From Granulicatella sp. WM01 (GTDB taxonomy: Bacteria; Bacillota; Bacilli; Lactobacillales; Aerococcaceae), in contig NZ_SPPB01000012.1 of NCBI RefSeq assembly GCF_004570605.1, forward strand, positions 1-34,245: a DNA stretch of 34,245 bases, written 5' to 3'. Position numbers and translations under genes: made by a program. The notes below the pieces were generated by a model, which worked only from the letters and a program-made list of their open reading frames with translations, was not told the DNA's origin and ran no database searches. Of this stretch, positions 9,733-18,296 are shown piece by piece. Position 1 is the first letter of the stretch. Every line of letters starts with the position of its first letter.

Positions 9733-10038
9733 TTAAGATGATTTAACCATTGTTGTTCCTAATTCAAGTAATTGGATGGCTAAGTCTAAATTATCTCGAA
9801 TTAAATCATAAACTGCATCTTCAGTTAATACATGGCAAGTTAAATCTTCGGGAAAATCTTCTTTTAAGGGCAAAACAAAGTCTGCATCGTATTCTGGACT
9901 ACGATAATATGCCATTAATGATTTATAGTCTTTTTGTAATTGTTCAAGTTGATTAACAAGAGGATTAATTTGTTGTAAAACATCGTTATATTGATTTAAA
10001 ATGGTTTCCATTTTTGCAATACGTACATAAGCATCCAT
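9733..10038 (-). CDS. DUF4298 family small protein
   Basis: A 101-residue acidic, mainly helical protein, without signal peptide or membrane segment, so probably cytoplasmic. An N-terminal coiled-coil-like half (IAKMETILNQYNDVLQQI) is followed by the family block SLMAYYRSPEYDADF and a C-terminal LTEDAVYDLIRDNLDLAIQLL. These fit DUF4298, which has no known function. It follows metK with 70 bp between and no terminator, so it is probably cotranscribed and under the same SAM-I control. A good GAGGGAG site precedes the ATG. Confidence 0.8.
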   Translation of the reverse strand: MDAYVRIAKMETILNQYNDVLQQINPLVNQLEQLQKDYKSLMAYYRSPEYDADFVLPLKEDFPEDLTCHVLTEDAVYDLIRDNLDLAIQLLELGTTMVKSS

Positions 10039-10108
10039 TTTTACTCCCTCTTTTCTTTTAATGTATTATATCTATAAAATCTCATTCTAACAAAATATTT
10101 TATAAAAT

Positions 10109-11305
10109 TTACTGTGGCAATAATGTTTTTAAAGCAGAAACTTTATCTAATCGCTCCCATGGTAAATTTAAATCACTGCGTCCAAAGTGACCGTATGCAG
10201 CAGTATCTTGATAAATTGGACGACGTAAGTCTAACATATTAATGATACCTGCAGGACGCAAGTCAAAATGTTTTTGGATAGCCTCTACTAATTTATCTTC
10301 ACTTACTTTTCCAGTACCAAATGTATTTACTGAAATGGATACAGGTTTGGCAACTCCAATGGCGTAGGCTAATTGAATTTCAGCTTTATCGGCTAAACCT
10401 GCAGCAACAATATTTTTTGCTACATAACGTGCTGCATAGCTTGCTGAACGGTCAACTTTCGTAGCATCTTTTCCAGAAAAGGCACCACCACCGTGGCGAG
10501 CATAACCACCATAAGTATCTACTATAATTTTTCTACCGGTCAATCCAGTATCGCCTACAGGTCCACCAATTACAAAACGACCTGTTGGATTAATAAAATA
10601 TTTTGTTTCTTTTCTTAACCATTCTTTTGGAATAACTGTGTCAATAACATGTGTTTTAATGTCTTGACGTATTTGTTCTTGAGAAACATCAGGGTGATGT
10701 TGGGTAGAAACAACAACTGTATCCACAAAAGCTGGATTTCCTTGTTCATCATAGGCAACGGTAACTTGAGTTTTTCCGTCTGGTCTTAAATAGGAAAGTG
10801 TCTGATTTTTTCTTACGTCTGTTAAACGTTTGGCTAGTTTATGTGCTAAATAAATTGGCATAGGTAAATAATCTGGTGTTTCATTATTTGCATACCCAAA
10901 CATTAACCCTTGATCTCCTGCTCCGATAGCTTCAATTTCTTCATCACTCATTTTTCCTTCACGTGCTTCTAAAGCCTTATCTACTCCTAAGGCAATATCT
11001 GGAGATTGTTCATCAATAGCAGTTAAAACAGCAATAGCATTGCCGTCAAATCCATATTCTCCTCTATCGTATCCAATTGAAGATACTGTTTGTCTAACAA
11101 TTTTTTGTATGTCTACATACGCACTTGTTGATATTTCACCAGCAACCAAAGCTAAACCAGTTGTTACAGTTGTTTCACAGGCAACACGTGCATTAGCATC
11201 TTGAGATAAAATAGAATCTAAAATAGCATCTGAAATTTGATCAGCAATTTTATCAGGATGTCCTTCAGTTACAGATTCTGATGTAAATAATGTATATTTT
11301 GTCAT
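10109..11305 (-). CDS. metK: S-adenosylmethionine synthetase
   Basis: MetK makes S-adenosylmethionine from methionine and ATP, the methyl donor for RsmD, RlmH and RlmN in this same window. It is 398 residues from the ATG at 11305, which follows AAGGAG. A longer frame continues to 11374 but reads through the riboswitch terminator, so it is rejected. Visible family motifs are [11 protein letters not shown] (about 8-18), [12 protein letters not shown] (about 120) and [16 protein letters not shown] (about 265). The protein looks complete. Expression should fall when S-adenosylmethionine is abundant, through the leader described separately. Confidence 0.97.
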   Translation of the reverse strand: MTKYTLFTSESVTEGHPDKIADQISDAILDSILSQDANARVACETTVTTGLALVAGEISTSAYVDIQKIVRQTVSSIGYDRGEYGFDGNAIAVLTAIDEQSPDIALGVDKALEAREGKMSDEEIEAIGAGDQGLMFGYANNETPDYLPMPIYLAHKLAKRLTDVRKNQTLSYLRPDGKTQVTVAYDEQGNPAFVDTVVVSTQHHPDVSQEQIRQDIKTHVIDTVIPKEWLRKETKYFINPTGRFVIGGPVGDTGLTGRKIIVDTYGGYARHGGGAFSGKDATKVDRSASYAARYVAKNIVAAGLADKAEIQLAYAIGVAKPVSISVNTFGTGKVSEDKLVEAIQKHFDLRPAGIINMLDLRRPIYQDTAAYGHFGRSDLNLPWERLDKVSALKTLLPQ

Positions 11306-11340
11306 AGTAAAAAACTCCTTTTTATTGTAAATAGAATATG

Positions 11341-11370
11341 AAAAAACTATTCTGAAATTATCCAGAATAG
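11341..11370 (-). terminator. Terminator of the SAM-I riboswitch
   Basis: On the minus strand CTATTCTG and CAGAATAG form an 8-bp stem followed by six T. It lies between the aptamer and metK, so it is the expression platform that stops transcription when the ligand is bound. Confidence 0.9.
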
Positions 11371-11400
11371 CCACGCACTTATATTTAAACTATGATTATG

Positions 11401-11503
11401 ACTCATCGTTCAAAGTAAACTTTGCTTAGACTTAGCACCTTCCACGACTTATGGGGTTGCCGGGCTTCTTTGGGTCTTTACCCTCCACCTACTCTAGATA
11501 AGA
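11401..11503 (-). promoter_or_regulatory. SAM-I (S-box) riboswitch aptamer upstream of metK
   Basis: The minus-strand sequence matches the S-box consensus in order: P1 arm CTTATC (11497-11502), GAGTAGGTGGAGGG, GACCC, AGCCCGGCAACC, then AAGGTGCTAAGTC, the P4 stem CAAAG/CTTTG and the closing P1 arm GATGAG. It binds S-adenosylmethionine and turns metK off. The conserved core bases around GCAACC and GGTGCTAA are present, so it should be functional. Confidence 0.93.
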
Positions 11504-11520
11504 TTTATTTAACTGTAAGT

Positions 11521-11549
11521 ATCATATACTATATTGGCATATTTGTCTA
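11521..11549 (-). promoter_or_regulatory. metK promoter
   Basis: Minus strand TAGACA, a 17-bp spacer and TATGAT. Transcription would start near 11514, about 12 nt before the riboswitch. It lies 36 bp from the IS30 end and appears uninterrupted. Confidence 0.75.
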
Positions 11550-11573
11550 GTCATTTACACACATTAGTGTATA

Positions 11574-11585
11574 ATGGAAAAATAA
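11574..11585. repeat. 12-bp direct repeat, left flank of the IS30 element
   Basis: atggaaaaataa occurs here and again at 12888-12899. Each copy starts or ends exactly 6 bp outside the TTGTAAA core of the terminal repeats, so it may be a target duplication. Confidence 0.5.
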
Positions 11586-11684
11586 CCCGTGTTGTAAAAT
11601 GAAGTGCAACAAATAAAAATAAACAAAAAAACATGAAAATCAGCTATACTAAAGTTGCCAAACCAAATAGATAGGAAGATTTTC

Positions 11685-12734
11685 ATGTCTGAAGTACATT
11701 ATACCACAAAACGACACTATAAACACTTAAGTGATAAAGAAAGAAGTCAAATTGAAATATTATTAAACGAGGGCTATACTATTTCAAAAATTGCAACACT
11801 ACTGAATCGCCATAAATCCACCATTTCACGTGAAATCAAACGTGGCTCTGTTCTACAAAAACAATACCTTTATGGCTATAAAGAAGTATTACAATCAACA
11901 TATTTTAGTGATACTGCTCATCTACTATCTCAACAAAGAAAACAACACTCTACTAAGTGTTCTATTCGGCATAAACTATCTACACAGTTTATGTCACAAT
12001 TGATTTCTACACTATCTCAAAAGATTAGAATACATAGTGTTGATTCCTTTGTTAATACTTATAAAAAGCAGCATTCTGATGAAATAGTCCCTTGCACTAA
12101 AACTGTTTATAATTGGATACACAATCAATCTATACCATTAAAACCAATTGATTTACCACGGATGGTACGTATTCGTCACAAGAGAACCCCTACTCGTTTG
12201 AAACAACATAAACGCTGTTTAGGTAAATCTATTACACAACGTCCAGTAGAAGTGGCATTACGCCAATCCTTTGGTCATTGGGAAATTGATTTAATGATTG
12301 GGAAAATAACTAAAAATGAGTCTGTTATTTTAACACTTATCGAAAGAAAGACACGATTTATTATTATCAGAAAGTTAAAAGAAAAATCATCAGAATGTGT
12401 TAACAAGGCTTTAAAACAGATATTTAAACAGTATGGTAAGAAATGGTTTAAAAGTATAACAGCAGATAATGGTTCAGAATTTTCACGATTAACAGAATTA
12501 GAAAGCTATTTAACTGCAGTATATTTTGCACATCCGTATGCGTCGTACGAACGAGGGACTAATGAAAATCACAATGGTTTAATTCGAGAATTTTTACCAA
12601 AGGGAAAATCATTTAATTTAGTACCTATTCAAATGATAACAACTATACAAAATGCGTTAAATAATAGACCTAGACGTATACTAGACTATGATACACCTCA
12701 TACTATGTTTAATCGTTTGTGTGCAACGACATAA
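11685..12734 (+). CDS. IS30-family transposase
   Basis: DDE transposase of 349 residues that moves the surrounding element. The N-terminus carries a helix-turn-helix of the HTH_38 type (LSDKERSQIEILLNEGYTI, then IATLLNRHKSTISREIKRGS). The catalytic domain shows FGHWEIDLMIG (first Asp), ITADNGSEF (second Asp) and ERGTNENHNGLIREF (Glu within the ERG..N.N block). All three acidic residues are present, so it may be active. The ATG at 11685 follows AGGAAG; a longer frame from 11655 overlaps the terminal region and adds an unlike N-terminus. Confidence 0.94.
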   Translation: MSEVHYTTKRHYKHLSDKERSQIEILLNEGYTISKIATLLNRHKSTISREIKRGSVLQKQYLYGYKEVLQSTYFSDTAHLLSQQRKQHSTKCSIRHKLSTQFMSQLISTLSQKIRIHSVDSFVNTYKKQHSDEIVPCTKTVYNWIHNQSIPLKPIDLPRMVRIRHKRTPTRLKQHKRCLGKSITQRPVEVALRQSFGHWEIDLMIGKITKNESVILTLIERKTRFIIIRKLKEKSSECVNKALKQIFKQYGKKWFKSITADNGSEFSRLTELESYLTAVYFAHPYASYERGTNENHNGLIREFLPKGKSFNLVPIQMITTIQNALNNRPRRILDYDTPHTMFNRLCATT

Positions 12735-12827
12735 ACTATAACAGAATAGGTGTAACCGTAAAGGCTCGCTACGCTAATACCTTGACCGTTACACCTATTC
12801 CATTACAAAACAACTATGTCGCACACA
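12718..12827 (+). repeat. Two-tier hairpin at the end of the IS30 transposase gene
   Basis: The outer stem pairs 12718-12733, which reaches into the stop codon, with 12815-12827; there is one 3-nt bulge. The inner stem pairs 12744-12764 with 12780-12800 with two mismatches. The loop at 12765-12779 is CTCGCTACGCTAATA. It has the same architecture and nearly the same loop as the hairpin after the ISL3 transposase at 667-782, with different stem sequences. Confidence 0.8.
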
Positions 12828-12887
12828 GACATAGACTGTGACTTTAGTATTTTTCATGTACTGTTGCACTTGGCTTTACAATTCGAG

Positions 12888-12899
12888 ATGGAAAAATAA
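12888..12899. repeat. 12-bp direct repeat, right flank of the IS30 element
   Basis: Second copy of atggaaaaataa. On the minus strand it is the T-rich tail of the small hairpin at 12899-12912. Confidence 0.5.
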
Positions 12900-12912
12900 A
12901 CTGTAAGCAGTT
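12888..12912 (-). terminator. Possible terminator of the rlmH transcript
   Basis: On the minus strand AACTG-CTTA-CAGTT is followed by TTATTTTT. The stem is only 5 bp, so the call is tentative. It is the only terminator-like structure between rlmH and the IS30 element. Confidence 0.4.
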
Positions 12913-12999
12913 GATAAAATTGACTTTTGTAGCGTATTTTTGCTAACTGTGTATGTTAATTTATTGATATGAATTTCTATAAATATGCTTAGCAGTAGA

Positions 13000-13479
13000 T
13001 TATTTATGATAGGCTTGGTTATTGATGATACGAAATGCACGATAAATTTGTTCGCTTAATACTAATCTCATCAGTTGGTGTGGCAATGTGATTCGCCCAA
13101 AAGATAAAGAAATAGTGGCACGTTTTTTCACACAATCTGCTAGACCAAGGGATCCACCTATAATAAATGTTAATTTACTTTTTCCAGATACAGCGCAGTT
13201 TTCTACATATTGAGCAATTTGCTCACTACTCATAAGTTGACCTTCAATAGCAAGAATAACAACAATTTCTTGATCAGATATTTTCGATAAAATACGTTCA
13301 GCTTCTTTTTCTTTAACAATTTCCATTTCTTTTTGACTCAAATTTTCGGGAGTTTTTTCATCAGAAACTTCTATAATATCAAATTTGCAATATGCACCAA
13401 GACGTTTTGTATATTCGTCAATGCCCATTTTTAAGTATTTCTCTTTTAATTTTCCCACTGCGATAATTTTAATATTCAT
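13000..13479 (-). CDS. rlmH: 23S rRNA pseudouridine1915 N3-methyltransferase RlmH
   Basis: SPOUT-class methyltransferase that uses S-adenosylmethionine to methylate pseudouridine 1915 in helix 69 of 23S rRNA. The protein of 159 residues has the normal length. Visible motifs are [16 protein letters not shown] at the start, the knotted-domain FIIGGSLGL (about 104-112) and the C-terminal [24 protein letters not shown] (in two adjoining blocks), followed by INNQAYHK. The frame extends 37 codons further upstream, but the ATG at 13479 has GGAGAT before it and gives the family N-terminus. It overlaps the end of coaD by 11 bp. Confidence 0.96.
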   Translation of the reverse strand: MNIKIIAVGKLKEKYLKMGIDEYTKRLGAYCKFDIIEVSDEKTPENLSQKEMEIVKEKEAERILSKISDQEIVVILAIEGQLMSSEQIAQYVENCAVSGKSKLTFIIGGSLGLADCVKKRATISLSFGRITLPHQLMRLVLSEQIYRAFRIINNQAYHK

Positions 13480-13981
13480 CTTTAATCTCCAAGATTTCTC
13501 GTTCCATTTTACACTCAAGAGCATGCTCAACATGTTTAGGCACCATATCTGACACATTTCCACCAATACGAAATAATTCTTTAATGCCACTTGAACTTAA
13601 AATAACATGTTCTTCTCTAGGAAATAGTACAACAGTTTCAAGGTTTGGATGCTCTCTTTTATTATACATTGCCATTGTTTGCTCAAAAATTAAATCTTGT
13701 GATTGTCTAACTCCTCTTAATAAAGCAACTGCTCCATAATATTTTGCTACATCAACAAGTAGACCTTTTGTGTGTCCAATTACTTTAACATGTTGATGAT
13801 TTATGGCTTGTTTAATTAAGTGTATACGTTCCTCTAAAGTGAATAATGTAGATTTTTTTTCGTTACTTGATACAACAATAATAATCTCATCAAATAAGTG
13901 TAGGCCTCTTTCAACTAGATCTAAATGTCCATTGGTAATAGGATCAAAACTTCCAGATAAAATGGCGATACGTTTATTCAT
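13469..13981 (-). CDS. coaD: Phosphopantetheine adenylyltransferase CoaD
   Basis: Transfers AMP from ATP to 4'-phosphopantetheine, the penultimate step of coenzyme A synthesis; soluble and usually hexameric. It has 170 residues. The nucleotidyltransferase signature [12 protein letters not shown] lies at 10-21 with the T/HxGH-type element, [10 protein letters not shown] at about 87 and the ISSS-type block ILSSSGIKE at about 127. Its start overlaps the end of rsmD by 8 bp and its end overlaps rlmH, so the three are translated from one message. rsmD followed by coaD is the usual order in Bacilli. Confidence 0.96.
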   Translation of the reverse strand: MNKRIAILSGSFDPITNGHLDLVERGLHLFDEIIIVVSSNEKKSTLFTLEERIHLIKQAINHQHVKVIGHTKGLLVDVAKYYGAVALLRGVRQSQDLIFEQTMAMYNKREHPNLETVVLFPREEHVILSSSGIKELFRIGGNVSDMVPKHVEHALECKMEREILEIKDEY

Positions 13982-14537
13982 CTTTGCTCACCTCTTCTTC
14001 TATATGATAAAAAGAAACAGCAATAGTTCCATAGACGGTACGTTTCCATTGCGTAAAGCAACCAATTTGTTCAGGTAGAAAAATTTTGTTATCTGTTTCG
14101 CATACAACCATTGTTTTTGGGGTAATTAAATTAAGTTTAATAATAGTTAATAAATCTTCTTTAATCGTTTGTTTAGCGTATGGTGGATCAAAAAAAATTA
14201 ACTCCACAGGTTGATTTAAGTGATATATTCCTCGTTTGCTGTCACCTTTAATTAATTGAAATTTTTCGGCTTCTTTAGTGACGGCAATGTTAAATTGAAT
14301 GATTTGTTGCGCTTTTCTATCTTTTTCAAATAGAATTGCTCTATCCATTCCACGAGATACAGCTTCAATAGATAAAGCACCACTTCCTGCAAATAAATCT
14401 AAGCATGTTCCACCGTCAAAATAAGGACCAATAATATTAAAAATAGATTCTTTTACTTTATCTGTTGTTGGTCGTGTATTATCTCCAGGTAAAGATTTTA
14501 ATTTTCGTTTTCCGTATTTTCCTGAAATAATCCGCAT
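13974..14537 (-). CDS. rsmD: 16S rRNA guanine966-N2 methyltransferase RsmD
   Basis: Class I methyltransferase of 187 residues that makes m2G966 in 16S rRNA during assembly of the small subunit. Family blocks are MRIISGKYGKRKLK at the start, RPTTDKVKESIFNII (about 26-40), the S-adenosylmethionine loop LDLFAGSGALSIEAVSRG (about 51-68) and the catalytic FFDPPYAK (about 123). The ATG at 14537 follows GGAGG; the frame is open for 8 more codons, but those lack a ribosome binding site. It corresponds to B. subtilis ylbH and lies after ylbG as there. Confidence 0.95.
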   Translation of the reverse strand: MRIISGKYGKRKLKSLPGDNTRPTTDKVKESIFNIIGPYFDGGTCLDLFAGSGALSIEAVSRGMDRAILFEKDRKAQQIIQFNIAVTKEAEKFQLIKGDSKRGIYHLNQPVELIFFDPPYAKQTIKEDLLTIIKLNLITPKTMVVCETDNKIFLPEQIGCFTQWKRTVYGTIAVSFYHIEEEVSKDE

Positions 14538-14571
14538 ATATTTACCTCCATGATAAAACAAGAGGGAAAAT

Positions 14572-14838
14572 TTACCCCTCTTGTTTTATTTCATCACTTT
14601 CTAATGCATGTTTAAAACTCATATCAATATCAGAAAAATATGATTTTTCAACAAAGCGTACAAAATGAAGTCCTTTAATTTGCTTCATTACCTGTTCAAG
14701 ATTTGTGTCATTGACATAAAGTGATACATAGTTCATACGTTTTGAAATATAGTGAATATCACCAAAACGGTTTAATTTAGTCAAGTTTTTTAAAGAATAT
14801 ACCCAAACGATTAGTCCTATTCTTTGTACTTTTTCCAT
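14572..14838 (-). CDS. ylbG: YlbG family protein (DUF2129)
   Basis: An 88-residue conserved Bacilli protein of unknown function. The typical block runs from GLIVWVYSLKNLTKLNRFG (about 8-26) through IHYISKRMNYVSLYVN, ending in HFVRFVEKSY. It has no membrane segment. It is always found beside rsmD and coaD in relatives, suggesting a translation-related or cell-growth role, but nothing in the sequence decides this. The ATG follows GAGGATAAG and lies 17 bp after the pyc stop. Confidence 0.9.
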   Translation of the reverse strand: MEKVQRIGLIVWVYSLKNLTKLNRFGDIHYISKRMNYVSLYVNDTNLEQVMKQIKGLHFVRFVEKSYFSDIDMSFKHALESDEIKQEG

Positions 14839-14855
14839 ATCTTATCCTCACTACT

Positions 14856-17800
14856 CTATTTTAATTCTAATAATAAATCACGTGAGTCAACAAGGTCAGC
14901 TTCATGAACGTATACTTGATCAATTGTTCCATCAAGTTGCGCTTGGATAGTTGTTTCCATTTTCATTGATTCAGTTACAAGAAGAGGATCTCCTTTTTTA
15001 ACAACATCGCCTTTTTTAACAAGAAGTTTTACAATAGTTCCCGGCATAGTTGCACCAACGTGATAGCGATTTGTAGGTTCAGCTTTTTTGCGAACAGAAA
15101 CAGATTGATTGACGCTAGAGTCTTTTACTGTAATTTCGCGACTTTGTCCATTGAAATTGAAGTACATAATTCTATTTCCATCAGAATCTGGCTCACCAAT
15201 TTGAATAAGACGAATAGATAATGTTTTTCCTTTTTCAATCTCTACTGAAATTTCTTCTCCAGCTCTCATACCATGGAAAAATGTTGGTGTATCTATAGGT
15301 GATAAATCTCCATAAATAGACACACGTTCTTGATAATCTAAAAAGACTTTTGGATATAAAACATAACTGATGACATCGTGTTCAGATGGTTTCTCACCTA
15401 ATATTTGTTCGAGTTCTTGTGCTTTTTGTTCAAGTGAAATAGGTTTTGCAAGTAAACCCGGACGGCATGTAAAAGGTTTTTCTTGTTTCAAAATTAATTG
15501 TTGCAATGCTTTTGGAAATCCACCAACAGGTTGTCCCAAATCTCCCTTGAAAAAGGCACGCACTGATTCTGGGAAATCTATTGTTTTTCCTAGTTCAAAA
15601 ATATTTTCAGAGGTCAATTTGTTTTTAAGCATAAATAATGCCATATCTCCAACAACTTTTGAAGATGGGGTTACTTTCACAATGTCGCCAAATAATTGGT
15701 TCACTTCTGCATACATTTTTTCAACGTCTTCCCATTCTTCATCTTTTATGCCCATTGCTTTTGCTTGCTGTTGTAAATTAGTGAACTGTCCTCCGGGCAT
15801 TTCATGTTGATAAACAGATGTTTGAGAACCTTGTTGTCCTTTAGTTTCAAAAACATCATAGAAACGGCGCACACCATTCCAATAATGATTAATTTTTTCA
15901 ATATTATGCAATGATAATGACGGCATACGTTCACTACTATCTAAGCCGTATAATAAAGTACTCATGCTTGGTTGACTTGTTGCTCCAGAGAATGCTCCCA
16001 TTGCCACATCAACAATATCAACACCAGCCTTAGTGGCTGCAGCATAAGTATAAATACCATTACCGCTCGTGTCATGTGTATGTAGATGTATTGGAATAGA
16101 CACCGTATCTTTTAGTCTACTTATTAATTGATATGCAGCTTGTGGTTTTAATAAGCCAGCCATATCTTTAATAGCTAAAATGTGCGCCCCCGATTGTTCT
16201 ATTTCTTTGGCAAAGTTGACATAATAGTCTAAATTATATTTAGTTGATTTAGTATTTAAAACATCACCAGTGTAGCACATGGCCACTTCTGCAATTTTTC
16301 CATTATCACGAACAGCCTGAATACTTTTTTCCATTTGTGGTAACCAGTTTAATGAATCAAAAATTCTAAAAATATCAATACCGGCTTTAGCTGATAATGC
16401 GATAAATTCCTCAATCACATTATCTGGATAATTTTGATACCCAACAGCATTAGCTCCACGAATAAGCATTTGTAATAATGTATTTGGCATTTGTTTGCGA
16501 ATATCGGACAGTCTATCCCATGGACTTTCTAATAAAAAACGATAAGCAGTGTCAAAAGTAGCTCCACCCCATGCTTCTATTGAAAAGAGTTCTGGCAAAT
16601 ATTGATCATAAATTGAGGCAATCTGTGTTAAATCACGTGAACGTACACGGGTAGCTAATAAACTTTGATGTGCATCACGGAATGTTGTATCAGTAATTAA
16701 GACTTCTTTTTGTGCAGTAACCCAATTGGCAACGGCGTGTGCACCTTTTTCGTCTAACAAATGTTTTAATGAGATAGTATTAGAGCGTTCATCTAAATTT
16801 TTTGGTAACACAGCTTTATGATACACACCTTTTTCGTGGCGAGGAATACCTGCAAATCCATTAATAGACACGTCACTAATATAAGCTAACATTTTATTGC
16901 CACGATTACGTTGTTTAGAGAAAACAAATAATTCGGGTGTTGTATCAATAAATGTTGTTTTTGCATGACCTGAGCTAAATTCATCATGAGAAATAACGTT
17001 TTGCATGAATGCAATATTGGTTTTAACCCCTCTAATTCTAAATTCAATTAAGGCACGTTTCATTTTTAACACAGCATCTTGAAATGTGCGACCGTATGTA
17101 CAACATTTAACGAGCATTGAATCAAAATACGGTGTTACTATACTACCTTGGAATCCATTTCCAGCATCTAAACGAATACCATATCCTCCAGGAGAACGGT
17201 ATGTATTAATTTTTCCTGTGTCTGGGATAAATTGATTTTCAGGGTCTTCTGTTGTAATTCGACATTGGATTGCTGCACCTGTTAAACGTATATCGTCTTG
17301 TGTGGCAATATTTAATGATTCAAAAACACTTTTTCCTTGAGCGATTAAAATTTGGGCTTGAACAATATCAAATCCTGTAATTAATTCAGTAATAGTATGC
17401 TCGACTTGAATGCGAGGATTGACTTCAATAAAATAAAATTCATCTCCTCCAACCCATAAAAATTCAACAGTTCCCGCATTTTGATAACCAATACTTTGTA
17501 AAAAGTCTTTAGCGGCATGACAAATTTTTTCTCGAATATTTTCTGACATAGATACGCATGGGGCTACTTCAACAACTTTTTGATGACGACGTTGAACCGA
17601 ACAATCACGTTCAAATAAGTGAACAGCTTGACCAAATTTATCACCTAACACTTGTACTTCAATATGTTTTGGATTTTCAATATATTTTTCAACATAAACT
17701 TCTGCAGAACCAAACGCACTTTTTGCTTCACTAGAAGCACGTAGATAATTTTCCTCAACTTCTGTTTCCTGTCTAACAATTCTCATACCACGTCCACCGC

Positions 17801-18296
17801 CACCTAAAGCAGCTTTAATCATAATGGGATAGCCGTAGGTTTTAGCAAATGTATAAATATCTTCTATTGATTTTACAGGCCCGTTTGTACCTGGAATAGA
17901 TTGTAATCCAGCTTTTAAAGCAGCATCTTTGGCTTTTACTTTATCGCCTAAAATATCCAAATGCTCAACAGATGGACCAATGAAAATAAATCCTTCTTCT
18001 TGGCATCGTTTAGCAAATTCCCGATTTTCTGACAAAAATCCGTATCCTGGATGAATAGCATCTACATGTGTATCTTTGGCAATAGCAATAATATGTTCAA
18101 TGTCTAAGTAGGCTTCAATAGGACGTTTTCCCTCTCCTACTAAATAGGCTTCATCTGCTTTAAAACGATGAACAGATTGTTCGTCTTCCTTTGCATAAAT
18201 AGCGACTGTTTTAATATTTAACTCATTTGCAGCTCTAAAAATGCGTATTGCAATTTCGCCACGATTAGCGACTAATATTTTTTGTATTGTTTTCAA
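14856..18296 (-). CDS. pyc: Pyruvate carboxylase
   Basis: Biotin enzyme that carboxylates pyruvate to oxaloacetate, refilling the TCA branch used for aspartate synthesis. The 1146 residues carry, in order, biotin carboxylase (about 1-450; KILVANRGEIAIRIFRAANE, MIKAALGGGGRGMR), carboxyltransferase (about 525-800; TDTTFRDAHQSL, HLHTHDTSGNG), the allosteric linker and the biotinyl domain with SMKMET, where Lys1112 is the biotinylated residue. The start is a TTG at 18296 preceded by GGAGGGG and gives the family N-terminus. The gene overlaps ftsW by 32 bp, so translation is probably coupled. It is full length with no visible damage. Confidence 0.97.
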   Translation of the reverse strand: MKTIQKILVANRGEIAIRIFRAANELNIKTVAIYAKEDEQSVHRFKADEAYLVGEGKRPIEAYLDIEHIIAIAKDTHVDAIHPGYGFLSENREFAKRCQEEGFIFIGPSVEHLDILGDKVKAKDAALKAGLQSIPGTNGPVKSIEDIYTFAKTYGYPIMIKAALGGGGRGMRIVRQETEVEENYLRASSEAKSAFGSAEVYVEKYIENPKHIEVQVLGDKFGQAVHLFERDCSVQRRHQKVVEVAPCVSMSENIREKICHAAKDFLQSIGYQNAGTVEFLWVGGDEFYFIEVNPRIQVEHTITELITGFDIVQAQILIAQGKSVFESLNIATQDDIRLTGAAIQCRITTEDPENQFIPDTGKINTYRSPGGYGIRLDAGNGFQGSIVTPYFDSMLVKCCTYGRTFQDAVLKMKRALIEFRIRGVKTNIAFMQNVISHDEFSSGHAKTTFIDTTPELFVFSKQRNRGNKMLAYISDVSINGFAGIPRHEKGVYHKAVLPKNLDERSNTISLKHLLDEKGAHAVANWVTAQKEVLITDTTFRDAHQSLLATRVRSRDLTQIASIYDQYLPELFSIEAWGGATFDTAYRFLLESPWDRLSDIRKQMPNTLLQMLIRGANAVGYQNYPDNVIEEFIALSAKAGIDIFRIFDSLNWLPQMEKSIQAVRDNGKIAEVAMCYTGDVLNTKSTKYNLDYYVNFAKEIEQSGAHILAIKDMAGLLKPQAAYQLISRLKDTVSIPIHLHTHDTSGNGIYTYAAATKAGVDIVDVAMGAFSGATSQPSMSTLLYGLDSSERMPSLSLHNIEKINHYWNGVRRFYDVFETKGQQGSQTSVYQHEMPGGQFTNLQQQAKAMGIKDEEWEDVEKMYAEVNQLFGDIVKVTPSSKVVGDMALFMLKNKLTSENIFELGKTIDFPESVRAFFKGDLGQPVGGFPKALQQLILKQEKPFTCRPGLLAKPISLEQKAQELEQILGEKPSEHDVISYVLYPKVFLDYQERVSIYGDLSPIDTPTFFHGMRAGEEISVEIEKGKTLSIRLIQIGEPDSDGNRIMYFNFNGQSREITVKDSSVNQSVSVRKKAEPTNRYHVGATMPGTIVKLLVKKGDVVKKGDPLLVTESMKMETTIQAQLDGTIDQVYVHEADLVDSRDLLLELK

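Larger units (their letters stand above)
11586..12887 (+). mobile_element. IS30-family insertion sequence
   Basis: A complete-looking element of about 1.3 kb with one transposase gene. The ends are imperfect inverted repeats of about 26 bp. The left one (11586-11611) contains TTGTAAA and AGTGCAACA, and the right one (12862-12887) has both blocks in inverted order. A second matching part, ACATGAAAA and ATACTAAAGT, lies further in on both sides. If only the TTGTAAA cores are taken as ends, the element is 11592-12881. It sits between the metK promoter and the end of rlmH and breaks no visible gene. Confidence 0.82.

Noticed and set aside
11306-11374. N-terminal extension of metK
   Set aside because: The extra 23 codons read through the riboswitch terminator; AAGGAG and the family N-terminus support the ATG at 11305.
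13480-13590. 37-codon N-terminal extension of rlmH
   Set aside because: It lies within coaD in another frame, has no ribosome binding site, and is absent from RlmH proteins.
15370-15810. A 146-codon plus-strand frame inside pyc
   Set aside because: It is antisense to the highly conserved carboxylase, has no ribosome binding site, and its Ser/Cys/Phe-rich content is that of a reversed coding strand.
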